Assembly: GCA_958450365.1 (NCBI GenBank) | Contig: CAUEEP010000893.1 | Location: 769,501 to 833,500 of the forward strand | DNA: 64,000 bases | Reading direction: 5' to 3' | Source of the DNA: Mesorhabditis belari | Lineage: Eukaryota > Nematoda > Chromadorea > Rhabditida > Rhabditidae | Part shown: in pieces, positions 1 to 11,590 of the stretch | How positions within the stretch are numbered: the stretch's first letter is position 1 | Layout: each line of letters starts with the position of its first letter | Notes under the pieces: model-generated | The model's database searches: none | What the model saw: the letters and a program-made list of their open reading frames with translations, nothing else | What the model was told of the DNA's origin: nothing | Program-made: the position numbers and the translations under genes

Positions 1-760
1 TTCAATGCCAGCCAGTGGTTGAATTTGCCGCAATATTCGTAAGCGAGAGAAGTTTAAGCATGGATTACTAAAAACGACTTCTAATTGATTAGATCACGAA
101 AATTTCACAAACCTTAATCATTCTTCTGTGATCACCAAATCCGCGTCCAAACTTTTCATGTGATCTTCGAGTTTCTTTTGTGCATCCGGTGTTTCTCGTT
201 TGCCCATAATGTTCACACTCTTGATTCCACGTGCACGGCATATCTAAATGTCATAAGTTATGATCAAAGTGAGACTCAAAAAAATTATATTGTCCGGAAT
301 TGTGCCTCATCGATGGCAAAGATGCGTTAATCTTGAATACATCCCAATTGATCATATGTCTTGTGTGACATATGTGACCAACCTTCAATACGCAACCGAG
401 CACCATGTTCTCATTCCAGATTTTGTGGGTATCACGTGATCGCCAACTTTCAGAGAGCGGACTTCTGTACGAATCTGAATTCAAATTAAATAAATCAACA
501 TTTGCTAGCTTACATCTTATATTTGTCCATATCCTTCAGAACCTCCAACTGCGGGCATTGGTGGTTTGATCGGATAAATACCCTAAAGCAAAAAATGCTA
601 GATAATTCGGAAACGGTTTCGATGAGGCACGTGCTGAAATCAGTAGATGACCCTCGAGCTTTACTAGTTCCAAAACAAGCCTTCTCGATGAAACCGTCTT
701 TCTGCCGAATGAGCTTACATGGCCGAACGTCGTAGACAAGGCAACATCTCTGAAAAAAAT
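1..760 (-). pseudogene. Decayed MECR-like mitochondrial enoyl-ACP/CoA reductase, partial
   Basis: Read on the minus strand, successive short blocks match the mitochondrial trans-2-enoyl-CoA reductase family (MECR/Etr1, fatty acid synthesis type II). Seen: YPIKPPMPAVGGSEGYGQI near 530-585, then VRSLKVGDHVIPTKSG near 420-475 after a TTCAG acceptor, then ICRARGIKSVNIM...GADLVITEE-like sequence near 113-243 after a TTTAG acceptor. The blocks are in the family order and mostly follow plausible splice sites. The copy is broken: in-frame stops follow GYGQI and VITEE, the N-terminal part (about 590-755) is only similar in shifted frames, and the roughly 35-residue stretch around the usual TAYRML segment is missing between 245 and 390. 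The window edge cuts off the 3' end. A live gene with unusual splicing is less likely because of the stops. The family match is from remembered motifs, not a search. Confidence 0.55.
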
Positions 761-1446
761 AAAAGTTAGATCAGTAACATTCAAAGGGATAATGACGACA
801 GATCACAAAACAAACGAAAACAGAAGAGAAAATGGAGGTTTTAAAAACGAGCAAAAGACTTGTATATATACGCTCATTTGATAGCAAATTACTTAGTTGT
901 TCAACTGAATATCTTTTGACTTCACAGTGTTAAAAGGCTTTTTGAGTTGAATCGAGGTCATTTCTCATCATTTTTATTTCTGGTCCATTCACTACACCGC
1001 CTTCTTCTAATGCGAATCCTGCAAAACGTTTTCAACTTAGCCAAGGTGAAGATTTTTTAACTTGAAATGGCACTATCTCGATCTCCAGCAGCTTTGTGCT
1101 ACTTCTAGCAAGTGTTGTTTCCGAGCGAGTTTAATGGTAATAGCTTTAGAACGTTTCAGCACTTTGGAGTGGTGTTTTGCAGCATTAGAAATCTCAGCGT
1201 TATAAAATTCCTTGAGTTAGTCATCAAAAATTGCAAAAGAAAGGAATCGAGTCGGGTTCTCCATGCGGAATAAAAGTCGTGGCAAAAAAGGTGACGGGAG
1301 GAATGCCAAAGACTATTTTTGTACAAGATCGACTTATAGAGCGCTGTTTTGACTGTCCCGTAACGTCTCTCGTTCTTATCAACACTTTTATTTAGTCACC
1401 GATTCGCAACTCTCGACAAGCCCCGCGTGCCAGATTTGTGCGCAAA
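761..1446. other. Intergenic, nothing recognised
   Basis: No open frame with splice support and no clear repeat on either strand. It probably carries the upstream region of the small gene that starts at 1447. Confidence 0.4.
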
Positions 1447-1976
1447 ATGAGGACGTCAACCCGAAGCTGGTTCGGTCGTGCAACTTCAAGGAATCAGTCG
1501 CCTTCATTCACAACCGACGTCTACTTCAATGGGTCACGACAACAACCAAAAAGGTGAAGCTATCATTTCATTAGAGGTTGTCCATTGTGTTTAAAGCTAA
1601 CTAGTATTTAAACAGAAATATGACGCAGAGTTGGGAAGATCTTTCCTTTGGTCGTCAGGTCAGTCAGATCCTTGAACCTTTTGCGTATTTTATTCTTAGA
1701 AATGGTCTTTTCGATCTTCCAAATGTTGTCGACTCTGTTATTGGAAACAGCACAGTCTGGTATAAATTATGGGAACTGGTTCAATTTTCGCCCAACTATT
1801 TATCTTTAGGTGGCTAACGTTTTTTTTTTGCAATGGGCTTTAGTTTTAGAAGTTATCCACCTTTTAGAAAACACTTTTCACAAGGAACATATCGTAAATA
1901 TGAATACCAGAAAATTGCCGATAAATTAGGAATTTCAGACTTTCAAATTGTCGAGCTATTTAATTTTTGTCAATAA
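1447..1976 (+). CDS. Small orphan protein, three exons
   Basis: Not recognised. Three exons, 1447-1553, 1616-1759 and 1844-1976, join in frame at consensus GT/AG borders to give 127 residues; phases 2 and 2 agree at both junctions. The N-terminus is Ser/Arg-rich (MRTSTRSWFGR). The middle is hydrophobic (LEPFAYFILRNGLFDLPNVV). The last exon holds a compact helical-looking stretch, YEYQKIADKLGISDFQIVEL, which loosely recalls a helix-turn-helix, but no family is claimed. The stop codon overlaps an AATAAA. Homology with the upstream flank of G4 begins right at this stop, so the gene end marks a duplication boundary. The alternative is a two-exon form ending at 1817. Confidence rests on the consistent phases only. 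Confidence 0.4.
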
Positions 1977-3150
1977 ACCATCCACTATGCTTTGTTTCAT
2001 TTTCCATTTGGTTCTCTCATCCAAAAGATTATCTTGATTGAATTTTAAATACTTTTAACTTGTCATATTATCGTTTTAAGCAAAACAAACTGCTTTACGG
2101 ATCGATGCCTCACTTGCAAAACAGCGCCTTCCTCTCATCGGATTCGTCGGATGCCGAGAACGAGGATTTCGAGCAAGTGAGTGGAATTTATTTACCTAAG
2201 CATTAAAATATTAGAGAAATCGAGGATTACTGTACTTTTTAATACTAGGGTAACACTATTTCAATTAGTGACACTTAAATCGTTGAAAAATTACTTGATC
2301 TTAATCAGAAATAATTCCTGGTTCGCTCAAGTTATATGTAAATGTTTTTATTTATATTCTGCGTAAAGTTTGAGTTTTTATTTAAATCTAGAGTTTCAAG
2401 CAATTCCCAATGGTCCCCCCGCAACGGGGCTTTCCTCCAACAGAAACTCCTCAAATGCCACCTCAAGTTCAACAGATGCCCAACGGAAATATGATGGGAT
2501 TCATGCAAGATCCAAATTTTATGCAACAAATGGTAGCTACAAGTTTGATTGGTTGAAAACATTTTCTTCTAGATGCTCTTCATGCAACAAATGCAGCTGC
2601 AAGCGCAACATCCGATGCAACAAAATGGGGCATTCAATCCAAATCCAGCTTTCCCGGGCTATGGAATGCAACCAATGCAAGGTAAGAACTTTTCAACTTT
2701 GAGAGCTTTGATGTCAATGAATTTGAAGGGACGCTTAAACTTCTAAAAGGTGCATTTGGATAAGCTGTACCCCAAATTTAGTCACCAGGCATTTAGATAC
2801 AGTCTTGCTGACTTAGTTTAAAATACATACATACGTAATTTGTTTCCTAAGCGTACCTTTTAGAAAATGCTTCAATTTTGATGAATCTAGACATTTAAGA
2901 ACTCAATTTTCAGGCATTCAACAGCTACCCCAGCCTCCACCCGCTTACTCAGCATCACAAACTCCCGCTCCACAGAGATCCAAGCCAAAACCAGGAAATG
3001 GTAAATAAAGCATAACTGTTTTTCAATTAAAATGAATTCCAGGCAAGCCAAGAACTTCGAAGAAGCCGAAAAAGCCGCCAGTTTTGCCGGGCTTGCCCAC
3101 TTCTCATTTATCAAAGAACAACCAATACTCTGGCCCTCGAAAAGAGATCA
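1970..3150 (+). repeat. Segmental copy of the G4 5' half
   Basis: From the AATAAACCA shortly after 1970 to the codon series for GPRKEIN near 3150, exons and introns follow 15045-16785 at high identity. One block of about 550 bases carrying three G4 exons (15540-15953) is absent here. Similarity stops abruptly inside an exon. A third, inverted copy of the distal part lies at 33.5-34.36 kb. Confidence 0.8.
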
Positions 3151-5670
3151 ACTCAACTCAACAGTTCAGCGGTTCAACGGCTGAATATCCTGCTCCATCA
3201 AATCCGTCGACTAAAAGAAAGAAATCGAAACTGAAAGACGAGGTAAAGAATGAATACCGGAAATGCTGTATGAGAATGACACTCCCCGAAATCTTGACTT
3301 TAGACCCTTTTGTGGGAGTTATATGGATAGATCTAAACCTAAAACCTACTAAAATTTTATCGGCAGTAAAATTTAAAACCCTATTTTTGAAAAAAAAGAT
3401 AAAAATAACCTATAACGGTCCTCCACATGGATTTTTTTTTGGAGATCCAAATGGGGTAATAAAATTATTTCACCTTTAAACGTGTTTTTTGTATGTTTTG
3501 GACAAAGGGTCATCGTTTAAAATAGTTTTTTTTGCTTCTGTTTTGTATTTTTGGTTCATGACCTATTTTTTGGATCGGTCAATTTTGAGGGGTTGAAAAG
3601 TAGAATAACATGTCATTCTAATACAGCATTTACGATAACAAGTATTTCTGTACCATTTATCTATAGAGAATAGATATTAAGTTGGCAACAAATAATCACT
3701 TTATAAAAATGAAAAAAGAAAATCGTTGTTGAGGTCCACTTTTATGAGGCTAGCTAGGTTCAAATGTAAAACGATCACATTACTCTATCAAAAAACAACT
3801 AATTCAGATATTTCAGACTGTTGAGACGGTGACGAAGTCGACCAAACCGGAAGTCCCATTGAATCCTTTCCGCAACTTCGACACCGCCGAGCCGCCAACT
3901 GTTCAAAAAGAGCGAAACATTGTGATCATCGGTGAGACGGGAGTCGGAAAATCAACTTGGATCAATGGTATAGCGAATTACATAAAATTCGATTCATTCG
4001 ATGATTCTTTAAATGGAAAGAAACCGATTTGCGTGATTCCAATGGAGTTCAACGTGTACACAGGGGAGAAGCTTGAGAAATCAACCGTTTCGATGAAAGC
4101 GCAAACATTGGAAAGTGGGAAAAACGAGGCCAAGGCGAGTACGGGACAATCCTGCACACAGGCACCAAAAGTCTATCGATTTGTCACCGACACTGTGGCT
4201 TTCAATCTCATCGATACTCCGGGCATCGGTGACACACGAGGCTTGGAATGTGACATGGAAAATATGAGAATGATCATGAAATGTGTGTCGAAATGGGATA
4301 AAATTCATGGGATTTGCCTTCTACTGAAACCGAATGTGAGTCGACTCACGCTGTCACTTCGATACTGCATCGTTGAACTGCTAACAAATCTGCACCGAAA
4401 CGCAATTCCAAACGTTTCCGTTGTTTTCACGAACTCTTGCAACACTCTCTACAAACCAGGAGACACGATGACAGTCCTGAGGAAGCTTTTTGAAGACGTG
4501 AAGAATGAGAACCAAAACGAGATCCCACTTACGAGTGCCAACACTTTTTGTCTGGATAACGAACCGGTGAGAATGCTCTACGCTCATCACAAAGGAGTTC
4601 AATTTGAGAAAGCCTGCGTCAACAACTTTTTGAAATCCTGGAATCACACTGTAAAGGAAACCTATAGATTATTTGATTCTGTCACCGATTTAGATCCACA
4701 CTTGGCGAATGAGACGAAAGTGGTGAGCATTGTTCGTGCACTGACCCATGAGCTGTGCACAATTTTGGCTGATTTTGATGAAAGGATCAGACAAGAGCAA
4801 AAAGCTTTGGATCAACAAGTGAATCAGCATAAGATTCTGGAGCAGAAATTGGCTGATACGAAGAAAGAAGTTTTTCAAGGGACATACTTGGAAGAGACAC
4901 CAATTTCTCAACCAAATACAGTGTGTTGTGGACCGAACTGTGTGGAAACGATTCGAGATCCGACGACGAGTGCTTTGAAAACTTTTCACAAACGGGTTTG
5001 CTTTCAAAGCTGTTCAGTGCAAAATGTGCCTGTAAATCAAATTGGAGCCACGAATTTGCGTCAATGCCCAATTTTTGACCAAGTAGGGAATTGCAGTGTT
5101 TGTGGATGCTCGTGGCAATCCCATATGCACATTTCGTACTCACAAACAAAGAGAGTTGGTGAGGTAAAAGCTGACAAAAAGAAAGAAGATGATCAAGTTA
5201 CTCAGCAAATTTTAAGCAAATTCTTGTACATCACTCAAAGCCAACAAGAACTCAAAGTTCTCAGGGAAAGCTATCAAAAAGCTCAACAACTGGCCAAGCC
5301 GTTTTTTGCCTTTCTTCAGGAGAACCTAATCGTTTCAGTGAATTCTGCTTTCGAGGAATATGCCGAATTCTCGATTGAACAATTGGAGCAAACGCTGAAA
5401 ACGGGAAGTGATCGATATGAGATTGATAAGCTGAAGAAGTTGCTTGCAATTCACCAACAGCAGAAATTCCTGGCAAGTGAGAAGCCGAGTGAACAGGAGA
5501 AGATCACTTTTGCGAACTATTCCCTGAGAATTTTAGAACTAGAGAATAAGCTAATTGTTGACATTGGCTTGACAAAGTCGTCCATTTACAAGAAATTATT
5601 CGACTTCCCGGAACTCGACATCGTCGAAGTGGCCGCAAAAACAAATCTCATTGTTCAGTACAAAAAGTGA
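2105..5670 (+). CDS. Large P-loop GTPase G1 (chimeric paralogue)
   Basis: Exons 2105-2176, 2401-2532, 2573-2681, 2914-3000, 3043-3242 and 3817-5670 give 817 residues. The first four exons encode a Ser/Asp-rich start and a Q/M/P-rich low-complexity region, and the fifth a Lys-rich linker. The last exon carries the GTPase domain: G1 GETGVGKSTWINGI, G3 DTPGIGDTRG, and a G4-position segment FTNSCNTLYKPGDT in place of the TNARGTFYKPGD of its paralogues. A Cys/His cluster follows (TVCCGPNCVET ... NCSVCGCSWQSHMHI) and then a coiled-coil-prone tail. Nucleotide binding and hydrolysis are inferred from the motifs; biological role unknown. The second exon uses TTTCAAG as acceptor where G4 has TTTTCAG. 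The front is nearly identical to G4 but the GTPase exon is clearly diverged, so the gene is a chimera. It is transcribed in line with G2-G4. Domain call is firm, exact splicing less so. Confidence 0.8.
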
Positions 5671-5686
5671 AACATGTGTTCGTTTG

Positions 5687-5692
5687 AATAAA
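5687..5692 (+). terminator. Polyadenylation signal of G1
   Basis: AATAAA lies 17 bases after the G1 stop. The next gene starts about 105 bases further on, so the spacing would suit either close tandem genes or an operon. Confidence 0.5.
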
Positions 5693-5797
5693 TTTGTTAT
5701 GTTTTTTTTTCCATTTAATAGCTGTTTGAAACAGCTGAATATCTGTTTTTCGATATTGTTCTTGATTCATGTAGATAGTTCTAATTTAGCTTCAACG

Positions 5798-8700
5798 ATG
5801 GCAAGCGATCCAATGTTCGCCTCGGCAAGCGCCTTTTTGAATGCTTTGGATGAGGGGAGTGATTCTGGAACGAACGATGGACAGGTAAGTTGAAGATTAG
5901 TAAAGTTAAACAATGCATACTAGTGTGTTTTCTGAAAGATACCTATTCTAGAAAGCTACCGTAATCAGCTACCGTTTACATTCGATCAGCTCAATTTTGG
6001 TATCATTGACTGAGCCAAAATTGGGCTATTGAGTGAAACTGGTTGTTTGATCACTGTAGTTTTCTGAAACAAGTGCCTTTTAGAAAACTCAAATCCAAGT
6101 AGCAAATTACGATGCGATTACAAAATCGGTGCTTTGCTTTCTATATTGCGCTATAGAATGAGGTTTGTCCATCGGTGTTGTGACAACGGATTCTGGAATC
6201 ACTGCAGGCTCTTTACACAGCGGATGTATATGTCGCAGCCGCTCGTGATTTTCAGCCGCTAGTGATTGAATCACGATCGGCTAGCCGCTAGGGATTGAAT
6301 CACCATCGGCTAGCTGCTAGTGATTCAATCACCATCGGCTAGCTGCTAGTGATTCAATCACCATCGGCTAGCTGCCAGTGATTCAATCACGATCGGCTAG
6401 CCGATCGTGATTGAAAGTTTTTTTAATGAAACATTTGGAATACAATGCAGATTTATCTCACATGCAAATAAAAAAGTTAGGTTAACAGGACCAAATATTT
6501 TAACACCTCGGGAGGTAACTTCTGTTGCCAAATTCGAAAAATTATGTCATCTAAATGAAAGTAAATTTTGCTTAATATTTTGGCTTTATGAATTGCAAGT
6601 TTTATTCACTTTTCAACAATTTATTGCAAACATGTAATAAGCAAACAAGCTTAACAACAAAAAAATTAATTAACAACTTCCCTAAGGTGCAACACAACAA
6701 AATGCTAGAACAAAATCAAGTTTAACTAAAAAATAACTAAAAATTAAATGTTACTTGTTTGAGCAGGGATTGCTGTTGTGACATCGACTGTTGCACAAAA
6801 CGTTCGACTTCTGGCATACACATCGACCATTTACGCTTCCAAATCCTCATCTGAAATACTGAAAAATTATTACTCAACTATTACTTAAAATAAAAATTAT
6901 TACTCAATGGTGATTCAATCACTAGCGGCTGAAAATTACGAGCGGCTGCGACATATAGACTTTAAACTAGAAATGAAAATGGTAGTACTATATAAAGGTT
7001 CACAAAGAGTTTGCTATCTAAATCTACAAGAACTTTTCAGGCTGATGACGCCAGTGCAACGGAGTGGGTTTCTCATTGCAATGATCACGATGCAGATGTG
7101 AAGAAGAAAATTGTGCTTTTCAACCTCCCAGAACCGTTTGGCGATGATCAGATGAAAGAAGAAACCGATCGGAATGCTTTTCTAGAAGTTCTATATGCGA
7201 TCAAAGCCGAAAGTTTGGCCGGAAATATTCGCGAGATCAAACGAGAAGGACGATTTGAACAAAATGGAAAACCTCGTCGTGTAATTGTGACATTCACCGA
7301 TGAAAATGTGCAACGAATTGTTGTCGAATGTGCGCCCCAACTCTCAAAGATTCGTCAACTGAAACATCTAGCGCTTTATGCTTACAAATCAACGGTGGGT
7401 TGAGCTTATAATTAGGTTGAAAAACGTGCATCCTTGGCAATAAGAGTTTCGATAAATACAATTGCTGTAGTTTTACTTCCTTGCCTCTAGTTTTATCCAA
7501 GTTAGGCACTACTTTTGAGGTGATTCGGGAGGATTTCGATGATGTCAAGGCTTGCATGACTTGTAAAAGGTTTTACAGACCCATTTGAAACTTTTAGCAG
7601 ACGAGAGCGGATCGGGATCACGGTGGCACTTCGCAGAAGGTTCCCGATCAAAAGTTCGAGCAAAGAGGTAAGCATGTTGTCGATTTTAATTTATTCTATG
7701 AAATGGAAATCCCCTCTCCGGAAATCTACTTTTTCTTGCTAATTCCCTCACTTCTTTATTACTGAAATGTAGATGTGTTTTGTGAACTATGAATACCTTC
7801 TGCATGACCAAAGAATTTAGGTCATAAACAACACGGAACACCTTCGAACGTGCAATCCAATGATGTGACTCCAAATCATCAACAACAAATCTTCAACAAC
7901 TCTTTCGGATTTGCTCAGAATAGTGCTATGTCAGGTGAGGCTTAAAATCCGGCCTATGGTCTATAGTGAGGCCTATGGAACTTGGATTTCAGCTTAAGTA
8001 GAGTCTTGATATAAAACCTGTAGTACTTTTGAACAATTCAGGCAATGGTCAACAAAATGGAATGAACGGCCAACACCATGCAAATCAACAAGCACCATTT
8101 CCGCAAATGTTCAACAATGCTTTTGGTTTGGCGCCGCAAGGTGAGATTTGAAAATATTAAGGGATTGACAAAAGTTTGAAAGCAGCTCAAAAGGCTAATA
8201 GTGAGACGTTGACGCAAGAAGTTGAGGCTAAAAATCGGAAAAGTGTGAAGTTAACTGATAAATTGTTTTAAAAGGTGAGTTTTAAAATATTCCTGTTAGC
8301 AAAACCAGCTGCTATCCTGGATTCCAGCCAACCTCTCAATGGGTTAATCAGACAAAACCTACCTTTGAGCAATTAAGGCAATGGCCAACAAAATGGAATG
8401 AACGGCCAACACCATGCAAATCAACAAGCACCATTTCCACCGCAAATGTTCAACAATGCTTTTGGTTTTGCGCCGCCAGGTGAGATTTGAAAATATTAGG
8501 GGATTGACAAAAGTTTAAAAGCAGCTCAAAAGGCCGATTGTTGACTTGGAAATGCAAGAAGTTAAGGCTAAAAATTGGAAAAGTGTGAAGTTAACTGATA
8601 AATTTTCAGGAAATCCTCAACCAGTTTCACCAATGCCTTTCAACCCAACCGATCCGAATGGAATGAACGGGCAGCACCAAGCAAATCAACAAGTACCACT

Positions 8701-11488
8701 TCCACAGCAAATGTTCAACAATTCTTTTGGTTACGCACAGAATTTTTGCCCGCCAGGTGAGACTTAAATATCGAGCAAATTGGATTGAAATTAATTAAAT
8801 TAATTCAAATTGAAGTTCGAAATTCAACGATAAATTTTCAGGAAATCAATCAGCTCCACCAATACCTTTCAACCCAACCGATCCGCAATTCCAAATGATG
8901 ATGATGCAAATGTACGGAATGTTCCTCAACTCGCAACAAGCACAGCAAAACAATCCTTCCGTGCCGTCAAATGTGCCAACATCAGCAAATGAATTCTCTG
9001 AAGAAAGTGAAGAATCGGAGGAATCTGATGAAGAATCTCTGACTGAAGAAGAGCAAAACGATGAGCCAACAAATGAATTTTTCAAGGTTCAGTCTGAACA
9101 ACACACTGGCACCAAGAAAGAGCTCAATATTCTTGTTCTTGGTGAAACGGGAGTCGGAAAATCGACTTGGATCAATGGAATCGCGAATTACATGAGCTTT
9201 GACACACTTGAGGATGCACTCAACGCTCGACAACCGATTTGCCTTATTGCCAGCAAGTTCTCTTTCTACGAGACAAATGAGACGAAGATTGACGTGAAAC
9301 TTGAGCCATCGCACAGCGAGAAAGACGAGAACGAGACATTCTCCGATGAGGGTCAATCTTCGACACAAGAACCGAAAACGTACCAATTTGAGACGTCCAA
9401 GTACATTGTGAATATCATTGATACTCCTGGAATTGGAGATACTCGTGGAGTTGGGCAAGACAAAGAGAATACAAGAAAAATTCTTGGCGCTATTGGACAG
9501 TACAAGCATTTGCACGCAATTTGCTTTCTCTTCAAGGCCAATGAAGCAAGAATGACGTTGAGCTTCAGATATTGCATCAGTGAGATCTTACTCCAACTCC
9601 ACAAAGACGCTGTTGACAATATTATCTTTTTTTTCACAAATGCTCGTGGCACTTTTTATAAACCCGGTGATACGATGACTCCACTAACCGCTTTTCTCAC
9701 TGAATTGCACAAGGAAAGAGGACTTCGAATTGCACTCACAAGTGATAAAATCTGTTGCACGGACAACGAAGCTTTTCGACTTGTCTGTGCACATTTCAAT
9801 GGAGCGAAATTCACCGAAGAAGACTTTCAAAATTTTGCGGGAAGCTGGAGACAATCAGCTGCTGAAACCCATCGTTTTATTGAGTTTACCGCTCGTCAAC
9901 GGCCTCACCATGTTGCTGATACGGTTTCGATCAACAAGGCAAGAACGATCATCTTTCATTTAGCGAAACCATTAGCCGATGTGAATGAGTTGATTGAGTC
10001 GAATATCAAAGTATTTGATGAGAGAAAGAGAGAGCTCCAAAATACAGCTGCAACTTTAGACGATTTGAAGAAAAAGCTTCTGATTCCACAAATTGGAATA
10101 GAAGTCAAGCCGCTGGACTACCCGAAAACCGTTTGTGCTGCTCAAGAATGTATTGATACTATCCAATTGCCACACACTACTCAATACCAAACGATCTACA
10201 AACAGATTTGTCATGATCATTGCTATCTTGACAATGTTGACGTGGAAAAAGTACCTGAACCAAATCTTATCCACTGCGCGGCGATGTCAGGAGAGAATTG
10301 TGGAGTGTGTAGATGCCACTGGAGTACTCATATGCACATCCGTTTTGAGCAAATCAAGACTAGTGTCCAAGTCGAAGACGAAAACACGAAGACTCTCATT
10401 CAACAGAAACAAGACGCGAGTCAAGTGAAGGAGAAAATGATTCGGGATTGTGAGAATACAATTGATGAGTTAAAGAAAGAACAACAGAAAATCATCAAAA
10501 CTTCTTTGCGATTTGGAAGCTTTTTGCAAACCAATGCCATCCTTCCCTACAATGACGCCTTCGAGAAATACGTTGAGCAAACAATTTCGGAAGAGGAGAA
10601 ATGCACGGATATTGGTGGTGATCGATCGAAATTGGATAATTTGAAAAAGCTTTTGGATGAGTATCGACAAGAAAAAGCTATGCTGAACGAAGCGCGGAAA
10701 AATCCGATTGCAAATGGAGGGAATACGATTACCCCGGATGAGATTGAGGTGATGAAAGCGGAATTGTTCGGGCTGAAACACACGGGGAAAACTCTGAAGA
10801 ACTTGTTTGCTGCGACGGAAGACGGGCTGGCAAAACATCAACAACATGTGACGGTTAAATACTCACCACCAAAGCACGTTCAACCGGCAAACTTTGGGAA
10901 GTACAAGAAGACGGTCGAGAAAGAGATGTGGGTTTAAAAGTTGCTTGGTTACTATGGATCTTGGAACTAAATTTGGATTTAAAAGCTTGCAGTATAATTA
11001 AGAATTCTTATATAAATGAGCCAAAGTTTCACAAGTTAATCTGCTTAAAATTTTGAGTACTGTTTGAGAGATTTAATCAATTTTAGTCTAAACTGATTGA
11101 AACTGATTAAACTGAAAATGAAACTGAAAATAAACTTTTCTGCTCGTCGCTGTTTTACGCGGCGCTGGTTTGGGCACAGCGTTGCTTTGGTCGGCGCTGT
11201 TTTGGGATTGACCCACTGAGCCTTGTGATTCCTCAACGAATGATACCAAAATCGAGCTAACGAAATGCAAACTGACAATTTAATTATGATATTTTTCTGC
11301 AAAAGGTGTCCTTAAGAAACGCATTGCTCGGAAAGAACATACTTCAATGTTTGTTACGATAAAGTAAACCTACAGTAAACCTTTACATTTCGTTTTTCAG
11401 CCCTGTGCCTTCGAGCGGTGGACGGAAGAAGCAACAGCAAAAAAACAACAAAAACAAGTACAAGAAGAACGAGAACAAGAAAAAGTAA
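5798..11488 (+). CDS. Large P-loop GTPase G2 with extra N-terminal RRM/L1-ORF1-like domain
   Basis: Exons 5798-5884, 7041-7394, 7598-7667, 7821-7934, 8042-8140, 8378-8479, 8610-8756, 8842-10927 and 11401-11488 give 1048 residues with all phases consistent. Exon 2 encodes about 118 residues absent from the other paralogues (KKKIVLFNLPE ... GKPRRVIVTFTDEN), resembling the RRM-like domain of non-LTR retrotransposon ORF1 proteins. Exons 4-7 encode near repeats of an N/Q-rich peptide (NGMNGQHHANQQ, QMFNNAFG). Exon 8 has an acidic SEESEESDEES tract, the GTPase motifs GETGVGKSTWING, DTPGIGDTRG and TNARGTFYKPGD, the Cys/His cluster and coiled coil. The last exon adds a very basic tail (PVPSSGGRKKQQQKNNKNK...). 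Without the final splice the frame stops at 10937. Intron 1 is long and hosts a transposon. Function unknown; membrane or nucleic-acid contact by the basic tail is a guess. Confidence 0.78.
6225..6956. mobile_element. Non-autonomous inverted-repeat element in G2 intron 1
   Basis: Ends are inverted repeats of nearly 50 bases, starting TATGTCGCAGCCGCTCGT and differing at one or two positions, flanked by TA. No transposase frame is present. The left part contains a 29-bp satellite built from words in the terminal repeat (see 6240-6412). The interior is AT-rich. TA flanks suggest Tc1/mariner-type mobilisation. Confidence 0.7.
6240..6412. repeat. 29-bp minisatellite inside the element
   Basis: About five tandem copies of a 29-base unit around CGGCTAGCTGCTAGTGATTC, with variants that exchange TGATTCAATCACC and TGATTGAATCACG. 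Confidence 0.8.
8042..8600 (+). repeat. Tandem exon-plus-intron duplication in G2
   Basis: Exon 5 (8042-8140) with its following intron is repeated as exon 6 (8378-8479) and its intron, with near-identical coding and intron text; exon 7 is a more diverged third version. The acceptor of exon 6 has drifted to AATTAAG from the AATTCAG of exon 5. Each copy has phase 1 at both ends, so adding units keeps the frame. Confidence 0.75.
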
Positions 11489-11584
11489 AATAATTGGTTT
11501 GAGTTGTGTTTTGTGTTCATTGATTTTCAGTAACTTATTTCGTATTTTCACAGACTTTTGTTTCTTATGCATTCATTTCTTTTC

Positions 11585-11590
11585 AATAAA
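11585..11590 (+). terminator. Polyadenylation signal of G2
   Basis: AATAAA about 97 bases downstream of the stop in the terminal exon (11488). Its position supports the view that 11401-11488 is a real last exon, not intergenic sequence. Confidence 0.5.

Noticed and set aside
3673..3710. Solo mariner-like end (AGTTGGCAACAAATAATCA) in G1 intron 5
   Set aside because: Only a short partial match to the mariner end, with no partner repeat; could be chance.
6240..6412. Direct repeats that could suggest a CRISPR array
   Set aside because: Eukaryotic sequence, contiguous units without unique spacers; the same holds for the satellites at 20467, 31758, 33990, 35479 and 45236.
8895..10937. Starting G2 at the first Met run (MMMMQMYG) near 8895
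   Set aside because: In-phase exons upstream from 5798 extend the frame with good splice sites, so this Met run is internal.
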